Shown in pieces: positions 14,114-20,794 of a DNA stretch of 20,794 nt. Below the pieces are notes generated by a model that did not search any database, was not told where the DNA came from, and saw only the letters and a program-made list of their open reading frames with translations. The stretch spans positions 1 to 20,794 of the forward strand of contig WGSL01000031.1 of NCBI GenBank assembly GCA_014871665.1, written 5' to 3'. Each line of letters starts with the position of its first letter. The first letter of the stretch is position 1. The position numbers and the translations under genes were made by a program. The stretch comes from Collinsella sp. Its GTDB lineage: Bacteria; Actinomycetota; Coriobacteriia; Coriobacteriales; Coriobacteriaceae.

Positions 14114-14140
14114 GGGCGCACGCTGGCGTGCGTGGCGCCC
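14114..14140 (-). terminator. Stem-loop between converging genes, possible terminator
   Basis: GGGCGC-ACGC and GCGT-G-GCGCCC pair into a 10-bp stem with one bulged base and a 6-nt loop, directly after the stop of the diguanylate cyclase gene. On the minus strand it is followed by TTTTCC, on the plus strand by no T run. It therefore best suits termination of the leftward transporter gene, but it may slow transcription from both sides. A weaker CCCTT/AAGGG hairpin lies closer to the transporter stop, near 14183-14201. Confidence 0.45.
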
Positions 14141-14208
14141 CTCGGCTCACCGATGTACTCCATTAAGCTAAAGTATGTGAATCCCTTCTGCTAAATAAGG
14201 GCAGCTCG

Positions 14209-15144
14209 TTAGGCCTTTTTGGGCCTGTTGACGATGATGATGCCGCTGCAGACCAACAGCAGGGCAACGATGACGGTAACGGGGCTCGTGCCAGCGCCCT
14301 CGCCGAGCAGCAGCGCGCTCAGCACCACACCAAAGACGGGGTTCATAAACCCAAAGACCGAGACGCGGCTGACGGGGTTGACGGCAAGCAGGCGCGACCA
14401 CAGCGAGTACGCGACGGCGGAAATGAGTGCCATATAAATGATGAGCGCGATGGCGGGGGCGATTTCGGTGGGGGACAACGTGCCGCCCATCAAAAAGCCG
14501 ATGGCGGTGAGGACCAGGCCGCCGACTAAAAACTGCCAGCCGGCAAGCAAAACACCGTCGTGCTTGCGCGAGAAGATGCCGATCAGGCAGGTCGAAAGAG
14601 CGCCCGCGACAGTGGAGGCTAGGATAAAGCCCTCGCCATCGAGCGTGAAGCCAAAGGTGCCATCTGCGCCCGAAAGGTTGACAAGCGCGACGCCGGCAAA
14701 GCCCAACACGCAGCCAAGCACCTTGGCCGTATTGAGCTTCTCGGTGCGAAATGCCAGGGCGGCAAAGAGGATTGCGAGGAAGTTGGCGCTGGCCTCGATG
14801 ATGGAGCTCGACATGGCACTGGCGCGCGAGAGTCCCAGGTAGAAAAAGAAGTACTGCCCGATAGTCTGGAAGAGCGACAAGACAAAGATGGGCTTGATGT
14901 CGCGCGCTTGCGGTACGAGGGGGCGGCGTTGGGCCGCGCTCATCCCAACGATAACCAGGACGCCGGCAAGCGTAAAGCGTAAACCTGCAAAGAGCAGCTG
15001 CGAAGCGCTATCGTGCGCCGGGATACCAAAGAGTGCGTAGCCGATCTTGATGCAGGGAAAGGCCGATCCCCAGAGTGCACAGCAAACAAGACAGCCCAGG
15101 ATGAGTCCGGGCAGGGTGGCGAGATACGGCTTGCGGCTTTCCAT
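14209..15144 (-). CDS. DMT superfamily (EamA) transporter
   Basis: This 311-residue membrane protein has about ten helices in two EamA repeats (roughly 12-145 and 165-305), the layout of drug/metabolite exporters of the RhaT/YdcZ/PecM type. Recognisable parts are ALWGSAFPCIKIGY in helix 1, SIIEASANFLAILFAALAF at the end of the first repeat, and SVFGFMNPVFGVVLSALLLGE in the second. The open frame reaches 75 codons further upstream, through the purL terminator, so the ATG at 15144, with AGGAAGG 5 nt upstream, is the start. It is separated from purL by that terminator and is probably a single-gene unit. The substrate cannot be predicted; amino acids or other metabolites are common for the family. 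Confidence 0.88.
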   Translation of the reverse strand: MESRKPYLATLPGLILGCLVCCALWGSAFPCIKIGYALFGIPAHDSASQLLFAGLRFTLAGVLVIVGMSAAQRRPLVPQARDIKPIFVLSLFQTIGQYFFFYLGLSRASAMSSSIIEASANFLAILFAALAFRTEKLNTAKVLGCVLGFAGVALVNLSGADGTFGFTLDGEGFILASTVAGALSTCLIGIFSRKHDGVLLAGWQFLVGGLVLTAIGFLMGGTLSPTEIAPAIALIIYMALISAVAYSLWSRLLAVNPVSRVSVFGFMNPVFGVVLSALLLGEGAGTSPVTVIVALLLVCSGIIIVNRPKKA

Positions 15145-15168
15145 GATGTCCTTCCTACATGCGCGAAG

Positions 15169-15206
15169 CAAAAAAAGAACCCGCCACCGGATGTGTCGGT
15201 GGCGGG
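15169..15206 (-). terminator. Intrinsic terminator of purL
   Basis: On the minus strand a perfect 10-bp GC-rich stem (arms 15206-15197 and 15189-15180, loop of 7 nt) is followed at once by TTCTTTTTTTGC. This is a textbook Rho-independent terminator for leftward transcription, 38 bp after the final purL stop at 15245. Its position behind the second purL segment shows that the region past the internal amber codon still belongs to the purL transcription unit. Confidence 0.88.
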
Positions 15207-15244
15207 TGTTGTTACCCGAAGGGATTGTACCCGATGGGAAAGGT

Positions 15245-15685
15245 TTAGGCGAAGTAGGCCACGCCGCTCTCAAAGATCGGCATGAACTTATCGCCGGGGA
15301 CATGCTCGGGCACGTTGCGGTACAGGTTGTCGCCGCGGCGCTCGGCATGGCCCATCTTGCCCAGGACACGGCCGTCGGGGCTCGTGATGCCCTCGATGGC
15401 GAGTGCAGAGCCGTTGGGGTTGACGGAGAGATCCATGCTGGGCTTGCCGTCCTCGCCCACGTACTGCGTGGCGACCTGGCCGTTGGCGATCAGCTGGGCG
15501 AGCACTTCGTCATTGGCGACAAAGCGGCCCTCGCCGTGGCTGATGGCGACGGTGTAGGGGTCGTCCAGGCTGCACTGCGACAGCCACGGGGACAGGTTGG
15601 ACGAGATGCGGGTGCGCACCAGGCGGCTCTGATGGCGACCGATGGTGTTGAACGTCAACGTGGGCGCATTGGGCGGGGCATCGCC
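15245..15685 (-). pseudogene. purL: C-terminal part of PurL glutaminase domain beyond the amber codon
   Basis: The 146 codons after the TAG at 15688-15686 continue in the same reading frame and encode the rest of the PurL glutamine amidotransferase domain: PTLTFNTIGRHQSRLVRTRI, AISHGEGRF and KMGHAERRGDNLYRN. The last holds the His and Glu (H1215 and E1217 when counted from the purL start through the stop) that complete the catalytic triad. No good restart is present: the first in-frame start codon is a TTG at 15658 without a ribosome binding site, and the two nearby ATGs are out of frame. The segment looks conserved and not decayed. It is therefore made only by read-through of the amber codon, is a recent loss, or shows a sequence error. 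Confidence 0.8.
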
Positions 15686-15701
15686 CTAGGCGCCGTAGGG
15701 C
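15683..15701 (-). other. Small hairpin containing the purL internal stop
   Basis: GCCCTA and TAGGGC form a perfect 6-bp inverted repeat with a 7-nt loop (GGCGCC core); the amber codon forms half of the 3' arm in the mRNA. Recoding signals usually lie after the stop, so the pairing may be chance. It may also reflect a sequence that is hard to read. Confidence 0.35.
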
Positions 15702-18700
15702 ACCAGGCCGAGCTTGATCAGGGCCTGGAAGCCGTTGCAGATGCCCAGCATCAGGCCATCGCGGGCCTTGAGCAGGTCGCGGACTGCCTCGGTGACCTCG
15801 GGAGCGCGGAAGAACGCCGTGATGAACTTGGCGGAGCCATCGGGCTCGTCGCCGCCCGAGAAGCCGCCGGGGATCATGACGATCTGGCTCTGGCGAATAC
15901 GGCGGGCGAGCTCGTGGGTGCTCTCGGCGACGGCCTCGGGCGTGAGGTTGTTGATCACGAAGGTGTCGGCCTCGGCACCGGCGGCACGGAAGGCGCGGGC
16001 GCTGTCGTACTCGCAGTTGTTACCGGGGAACACGGGGATGATCACGCGCGGGCGGGCGATCTTGGCGCCGCCGTACACGTGGATATCCTTGGCGCGGAAG
16101 TCGATGGTCTCGACCTCGGGGGTCTCGCCGGCGCTGCGGTAGGCGAAGACGCCCTCGATGCCGCTCTCCCAGGCCTCCTGGAGCTTGGCGAGCTCGATGC
16201 CCTCGGAGCCGGTGTCGATGACATAGCCCTCGACGGTGGTACCCAGGGGCTCGACGACAACGCCGTCGGCGACCTCGGGCAGCTCGGCGTCCTCGGCGAG
16301 CTCGACGATAAAGCTGCCGTAGAGCGGGGTGAAGAGGCTCTCTACGTCTACATCCTCGGCAAGCTCGATACCGATCTGGTTACCGACGCACATCTTAAAG
16401 AGGCTCTCGGCGCCGCAGCCGTAGCCGGGCGTGGAGATGGCCAGGGCGTTGCCGGTAGCAGTGAGCGCCTCGACGGCGTCAAACGCGGCGAGCAGCTGCT
16501 GAGCGTCGGGACGGTAGTCCTCGCCATAGGTAGCGGGGGCGATGCGGACGACGCGGTGCGTGAGGCCCTTGAATTCGGGCGAGACGGCACGGGCGGCCCT
16601 GCCCACGGCGACGGCGAAGCTGATCAGGGTCGGCGGAACGTTGAGCTCGCCGGCCTCGTCCTCAAACGAACCGCTCATGGAGTCCTTGCCGCCGATGGCG
16701 CCGGCACCCAGGTCGACCTGGGCCATGAGGGCACCCAGGACGGCAGCCATGGGCTTGCCCCAGCGCTCGGCCTCGGTGCGCAGGCGCTCGAAGTACTCCT
16801 GGAAGGAGAGATAGGCGCGCTTGTGCTCAAAGCCGGCGGCAACGAGCTTGGCGATGGACTCGACCACGGACAGGTAGGCGCCCGCAAACTGGTCGGCCTC
16901 CATCAGATAGGGGTTGAAGCCCCATGCCATGGCGCTCGCCGTGGTGGTCTCGCCGTCCACGGGGAACTTGGCGACCATGGCCGAGCTCGGGGTGAGCTGC
17001 GTCTTGCCGCCAAAGGGCATGAGCACGGTTGCGGCACCGATGGTGGAGTCGAAGCGTTCGGAAAGGCCCTTGTTGGAAGCGACGTTGAGGTCGGTGACAA
17101 GCGAGGTCATGCGTTCGGCGAGCGTGGTGCCGGCCCAGCTGGGCTGCCACACGCTACGGGCGCACACGTGGGCGACCTGGTGCTTGGGTGCGCCGTTGGA
17201 GTTGAGGAACTCGCGGGACAGGTCGACGATGGCGACGCCGTTCCAGGCCATGCGCATGCGCGGCTCGGCGGTAACCTCGGCGATAACGGTCGCCTCGAGG
17301 TTCTCCTCGGCGGCGTAGCCCATGAACTCCTCGACGTCACCGTCGGCGACGGCGCAGGCCATACGCTCCTGGGACTCGGAGATGGCGAGCTCGGTGCCGT
17401 CCAGGCCGTCGTACTTCTTGGTCACGGTGTCCAGGTCGACATACAGGCCGTCGGCAAGTTCGCCCACGGCGACCGAGACGCCGCCGGCGCCAAAGTCGTT
17501 GCAGCGCTTGATCAGGCGGCAGGCGTCGCCGCGGCGGAACAGACGCTGCAGCTTGCGCTCGACCGGGGCGTTGCCCTTCTGGACCTCGGCACCCGAGGTC
17601 TCGATCGACTCGGTGTTCTGGGTCTTGGAGGAGCCGGTGGCGCCACCGATGCCGTCACGGCCGGTGCGGCCGCCCAGCAGAATGATCTTGTCGGTGGGGG
17701 CGGGGCACTCGCGACGCACGTGGTTTGCCGGGGTAGCGCCCACGACGGCGCCGACCTCCATGCGCTTGGCCACGTAGCCGGGGTGATAGAGCTCGTTGAC
17801 CTGACCGGTGGCAAGGCCGATCTGGTTGCCGTAGCTGGAGTAGCCGGCGGCAGCAGTGGTCACGAGCTTGCGCTGCGGCAGCTTGCCCTCGAGCGTCTCG
17901 GAAACCGGGACGGTGGGGTCGCCGGCGCCGGTGACGCGCATGGCCTGGTAAACATAGCTGCGGCCCGAGAGCGGGTCGCGGATGGCGCCGCCCACGCAGG
18001 TGGCGGCACCGCCGAAGGGCTCGATCTCGGTCGGGTGGTTGTGAGTCTCGTTCTTAAAGAGGAACAGCCAGTCTTGGTCCTCGCCATCGACATCGACCTT
18101 TACCTTGACGGTGCAGGCGTTGATCTCCTCGGACTCATCGACATCGGTCATGACTCCGGTCTTCTTGAGGTACTTGGCGCCGATGGTGCCCATGTCCATG
18201 AGGCAGACGGGCTTGGCGTCGCGACCGAGCTCGTGGCGCATCTCCATGTAGCGGTCGAAGGCCTGCTGCACCACGGCGTCATCGATCGTCACGTCATCCA
18301 GGACGGTGCCGAAGGTGGTGTGGCGGCAGTGGTCGGACCAGTAGGTGTCGATCACGCGGATCTCGGTGATGGTGGGGTCGCGGTCCTCATCGCGGAAGTA
18401 CTGCTGGCAGAAGGCGATGTCCGCCTCGTCCATGGCAAGGCCGCGCTCGGTGATAAAGGCGGCAAGGCCGGCCTCGTCGAGCTCGCGGAAGCCGTCGAGC
18501 ACTTCTACGGGCTGGGGCTCGGGGGTCTCAATGTGCAACGTCTCGGGCAGGTCGAGTGAGGCGATGCGCGCCTCGACGGGGTTCACCACGTAGTGCTTGA
18601 TGGCCTCGATGGCGGCTTCGTCCAGAGCGCCCGAGATCATATAGACCTTGGCGGAGCGCACGGCGGGGCGCTCGCCCTGGCTGATGAGCTGCACGCACTC

Positions 18701-18991
18701 GCTGGCGGAGTCGGCGCGCTGGTCAAACTGGCCAGGCAGGAATTCGACGGCAAAGACGGCGCCATCGCTTGCGGGGAGCTCGTCGTAGGTCACATCGACC
18801 TGGGGCTCGCTAAAGACGGTCGGCACGCAGGAGCGGAAAAGCTCCTCGTCGATGCCCTCGACGTCGTAGCGGTTGATGATCCTCAGGGCCTCGATGCCCT
18901 TGATGCCGAGAATTTCGGTCAGCTCGCCCTTGAGCTGCTGAGCCTCGACGTCGAACCCGGGTTTCTTCTCCACGTAGATACGAGAGACCAT
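15686..18991 (-). CDS. purL: Phosphoribosylformylglycinamidine synthase, cut by in-frame TAG
   Basis: PurL makes FGAM from FGAR, glutamine and ATP in de novo purine synthesis. The segment up to the stop is 1101 residues; with the in-frame continuation to 15245 it would be 1248, the normal length for the single-chain (clostridial) type. Visible motifs are DTYWSDHCRHTTF (215-227), KNETHNHPTEIEPFGG (from 313), GATGSSKTQNTESIETSGAE, RCNDFGAGGVSVAVGEL, IGGKDSMSGSFE, and in the glutaminase part VIIPVFPGNNCEYDSARAF, PGGFSGGDE and the nucleophile C1085 in LGICNGFQ. The stop comes 17 codons after this Cys, before the catalytic His and Glu. A protein ending here could at best use free ammonia. The ATG at 18991 fits family starts (MVSRIYVEKKPGFD) and has AGGA about 5 nt upstream. 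No purine riboswitch is seen. Confidence 0.93.
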   Translation of the reverse strand: MVSRIYVEKKPGFDVEAQQLKGELTEILGIKGIEALRIINRYDVEGIDEELFRSCVPTVFSEPQVDVTYDELPASDGAVFAVEFLPGQFDQRADSASECVQLISQGERPAVRSAKVYMISGALDEAAIEAIKHYVVNPVEARIASLDLPETLHIETPEPQPVEVLDGFRELDEAGLAAFITERGLAMDEADIAFCQQYFRDEDRDPTITEIRVIDTYWSDHCRHTTFGTVLDDVTIDDAVVQQAFDRYMEMRHELGRDAKPVCLMDMGTIGAKYLKKTGVMTDVDESEEINACTVKVKVDVDGEDQDWLFLFKNETHNHPTEIEPFGGAATCVGGAIRDPLSGRSYVYQAMRVTGAGDPTVPVSETLEGKLPQRKLVTTAAAGYSSYGNQIGLATGQVNELYHPGYVAKRMEVGAVVGATPANHVRRECPAPTDKIILLGGRTGRDGIGGATGSSKTQNTESIETSGAEVQKGNAPVERKLQRLFRRGDACRLIKRCNDFGAGGVSVAVGELADGLYVDLDTVTKKYDGLDGTELAISESQERMACAVADGDVEEFMGYAAEENLEATVIAEVTAEPRMRMAWNGVAIVDLSREFLNSNGAPKHQVAHVCARSVWQPSWAGTTLAERMTSLVTDLNVASNKGLSERFDSTIGAATVLMPFGGKTQLTPSSAMVAKFPVDGETTTASAMAWGFNPYLMEADQFAGAYLSVVESIAKLVAAGFEHKRAYLSFQEYFERLRTEAERWGKPMAAVLGALMAQVDLGAGAIGGKDSMSGSFEDEAGELNVPPTLISFAVAVGRAARAVSPEFKGLTHRVVRIAPATYGEDYRPDAQQLLAAFDAVEALTATGNALAISTPGYGCGAESLFKMCVGNQIGIELAEDVDVESLFTPLYGSFIVELAEDAELPEVADGVVVEPLGTTVEGYVIDTGSEGIELAKLQEAWESGIEGVFAYRSAGETPEVETIDFRAKDIHVYGGAKIARPRVIIPVFPGNNCEYDSARAFRAAGAEADTFVINNLTPEAVAESTHELARRIRQSQIVMIPGGFSGGDEPDGSAKFITAFFRAPEVTEAVRDLLKARDGLMLGICNGFQALIKLGLVPYGA

Positions 18992-19175
18992 TGGTTCCTG
19001 CCTTCCTGATCGGTTGGGCGTACGGTACGGTATGCGGCAGCGGTCGGTTTGCGGGGCAAGCCTCGCGGTCGCCTTGAGCCACATGTTTGTAAACCTCACT
19101 ATGATACGACAGCTCGCGGCGCGTTGAGGACGGCGAGGGTGCTACAGTGAAGCGCAAACAAGAGAAAGGCATCAC
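18992..19175. other. Divergent promoter region between purL and antiporter gene
   Basis: The 184-bp gap must hold the promoters of both genes. A TATGAT hexamer on the plus strand (19100-19105) is a fair -10 element, but the best -35-like hexamer (TTGAGC at 19074) is 20 bp away, which is too far for a standard promoter. I see no purine riboswitch core and no clear operator. Confidence 0.4.
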
Positions 19176-20738
19176 ATGGCATTCGTTTCGCTCGCCATCA
19201 TCGCACTCGTGGCCTTTGCAAGCCCCTTCATCGCCTCGGCGATTCCCGGGAAACCCGTTCCCGAGACGGTCTTTTTGCTCGTGTTCGGTGCGGTGCTGGG
19301 ACCCCATATGCTCGGCATTGTCCATGTAGATGCCGAGGTCTCGCTCGTGTCCGAGCTCGGACTGGCCTTTTTGTTCCTGCTTGCCGGCTTTGAGATCGAC
19401 CCCAAGAGCATCACGGGCGTCGAGGGGCGCTACGGCTTGGCGACGTGGGTCGTCACGTTTGGTATCGCCTGGCTTGCCGTGCGCTTTACCCCGTGGTTCT
19501 CGGTCAGTCATTTCGACGGTATCGCTGTGACGCTTGCCCTCACTTCTACGGCGCTCGGCACACTCGTACCCATCATGCGCGAGCGTTCGCTTGCCGGAAC
19601 GCGCGTGGGCGACTCGATTCTCGCGTATGGCACTTGGGGCGAGCTCGGTCCCGTGCTCGCCATGTCGGTGCTGCTGTCTGCCCGCACCGGCATCCAGACG
19701 CTTGTAATTCTTGGCCTGTTTGCTGTGGTCTGCGTGCTGCTGGCCGCGGTTCCAAGTCGTTCCAGGCGCGTCGGCAGCCGCTTCTTTTCGTTTGTCGAGG
19801 AACGCGCCGACACCACGTCGCAGACCTTCGTGCGCCTGACGGTGCTCATCCTGGTCACGCTCGTGGCGTTCTCGGCCGTCTTTGATCTCGACATCGTGTT
19901 GGGTTCTTTTGCCGCCGGCTTTGTCCTACGCTATATCATCCCGGAGGGCAACCATACGCTCGAGACCAAGCTCGACGGCCTGGCCTACGGCTTTTTGATT
20001 CCGGTATTCTTTACTGTATCGGGCGCAAAGATCGACCTGACGGCCGTGGCGTCGCGCCCCGGGCTGCTCGCGGGCTTTATCGTGGCGTTGCTGATCATTC
20101 GCGCCGTGCCCATTCTCATCTCTATGAGCATTTGTCCTGCGACGCGCGATGTGTCGGCGTATGGGCGCATTACCGTGGCCCTGTACTGCACCACGGCCCT
20201 GCCGATCATCGTTGCCGTGACGAGCGTTGCCGTCAACGCGGGCGCGCTGTCGCAAGATATTGCGTCGGTCATGGTTGCCGCCGGTGCCATCACGGTGTTC
20301 TTGATGCCATTGCTCGCACAGCTCTTTTACCGCGTGGTCGACGCCGCGCCGGTCGCCGCCGTGGCAGAGGTTGCCGAGCATCCATCCGATGCGTTCGATA
20401 TCCTGCGTGCCCATCATGATTTGGCGAGCCTGCTCGCACGCGAGCACGAGCTGCTGACCTCGCATGGTCACGGTCGCGTATTCGAGGGCCTGCCTACGCT
20501 CGATACGATTGCCGAGCGTCTTTCCGCCGAGGCGGCGAGCGGCCATATCGATGCCCGTATTGTGGACGCGGCACATCTTCTTGCCGATAAGACCTATGGA
20601 GACGAGGTCGATCCGTCCGAGCTGACTCCGCGCGAACGTCGCCGCCTGGAGCGCGCCAAGCTCGCCGTGCGCGAATACCGCCGCCGCATGCTGGAGCTCT
20701 ATGCGCGCGATGAAGCCCAGGACGACGACGGCAAGTAG
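19176..20738 (+). CDS. CPA2-type Na+/H+ (monovalent cation/proton) antiporter
   Basis: The 520-residue protein has a Na_H_Exchanger domain of about 12 helices (residues 5-390), with the CPA2 patterns ELGLAFLFLLAGFEID near 65-80, LTSTALGTLVPIMRE, and DLDIVLGSFAAGFVLR. It would exchange sodium or potassium for protons across the cytoplasmic membrane for pH and ion balance. The cytoplasmic tail (about 400-520) is unusual in having no TrkA/RCK nucleotide-binding domain; it is helical and charged, with RERRRLERAKLAVREYRRRMLELY near its end, a likely coiled coil. The ATG has AAAGG 6 nt upstream. It is divergent from purL, with no partner gene in view; the window ends 56 bp after the stop. Family call firm; ion specificity unknown. 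Confidence 0.88.
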   Translation: MAFVSLAIIALVAFASPFIASAIPGKPVPETVFLLVFGAVLGPHMLGIVHVDAEVSLVSELGLAFLFLLAGFEIDPKSITGVEGRYGLATWVVTFGIAWLAVRFTPWFSVSHFDGIAVTLALTSTALGTLVPIMRERSLAGTRVGDSILAYGTWGELGPVLAMSVLLSARTGIQTLVILGLFAVVCVLLAAVPSRSRRVGSRFFSFVEERADTTSQTFVRLTVLILVTLVAFSAVFDLDIVLGSFAAGFVLRYIIPEGNHTLETKLDGLAYGFLIPVFFTVSGAKIDLTAVASRPGLLAGFIVALLIIRAVPILISMSICPATRDVSAYGRITVALYCTTALPIIVAVTSVAVNAGALSQDIASVMVAAGAITVFLMPLLAQLFYRVVDAAPVAAVAEVAEHPSDAFDILRAHHDLASLLAREHELLTSHGHGRVFEGLPTLDTIAERLSAEAASGHIDARIVDAAHLLADKTYGDEVDPSELTPRERRRLERAKLAVREYRRRMLELYARDEAQDDDGK

Positions 20739-20794
20739 CAAGGAATGTCGGGATACGGGTTTCGTCCAAATAATAGAAGGCGCGCAGCCGGGGG

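Noticed and set aside
15047..18559. Open frame of 1170 codons on the plus strand, opposite purL
   Set aside because: It is antisense to almost all of purL, has a low-complexity Gly/Ala/Asp/His-rich translation with no domain, and runs through the purL terminator. Strong GC bias at third codon positions of purL explains the lack of stops.
18992..19175. Purine riboswitch in front of purL
   Set aside because: I could not find the conserved junction sequences or paired P1/P2/P3 arms on the minus strand.
19926..20741. Minus-strand open frame of 271 codons opposite the antiporter gene
   Set aside because: It is the antisense shadow of a membrane protein gene, with no domain or ribosome binding site.

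Overview
The window reads as chromosomal DNA of a high-GC, Gram-positive anaerobe, most probably a gut Coriobacteriia of the Collinsella type. This is an inference from three things: clear AGGAGG-type ribosome binding sites, a single-chain PurL of about 1250 residues, and a lactate-dehydrogenase/ferredoxin-EtfA/EtfB operon together with a LAxTG wall-anchor motif. I see no rRNA, tRNA, CRISPR array, insertion sequence or phage gene.

Left part (1-5700, all leftward). A TerB_N-domain protein runs off the left edge; its promoter region carries a near-consensus LexA (SOS) box. Next come a DUF554 membrane protein and a five-gene cell-surface cluster. In transcription order the cluster encodes a 98-residue protein of unknown function, a signal-anchored protein translationally coupled to it, a secreted all-beta-looking protein, a tiny LAQTG wall-anchored protein, and a 476-residue secreted protein with two CxxC motifs. 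This cluster is the best candidate for an undescribed system.

Middle part (5701-14108, mostly rightward). A 346-bp divergent intergenic region with tandem 11-bp repeats leads into a tight three-gene operon: an FAD-linked lactate-type dehydrogenase, EtfB, and EtfA with an N-terminal ferredoxin domain. It matches the electron-bifurcating lactate dehydrogenase (LctD-LctB-LctC) of Acetobacterium. The operon converges on an HD-domain hydrolase gene; the two stop codons share one CTAG. Then follow AzlC/AzlD (branched-chain amino-acid export), a KdgT-type 2-keto-3-deoxygluconate permease with a strong downstream hairpin, and a membrane-bound GGDEF diguanylate cyclase without an I-site.

Right part (14109-20794). 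A DMT/EamA transporter and purL are leftward, separated by a good intrinsic terminator. purL is interrupted by one in-frame amber codon in its glutaminase domain: the nucleophile Cys lies before it, the His/Glu pair after it. A CPA2-type Na+/H+ antiporter gene starts divergently from purL and ends just before the window edge. Except for this amber codon, every gene looks intact.
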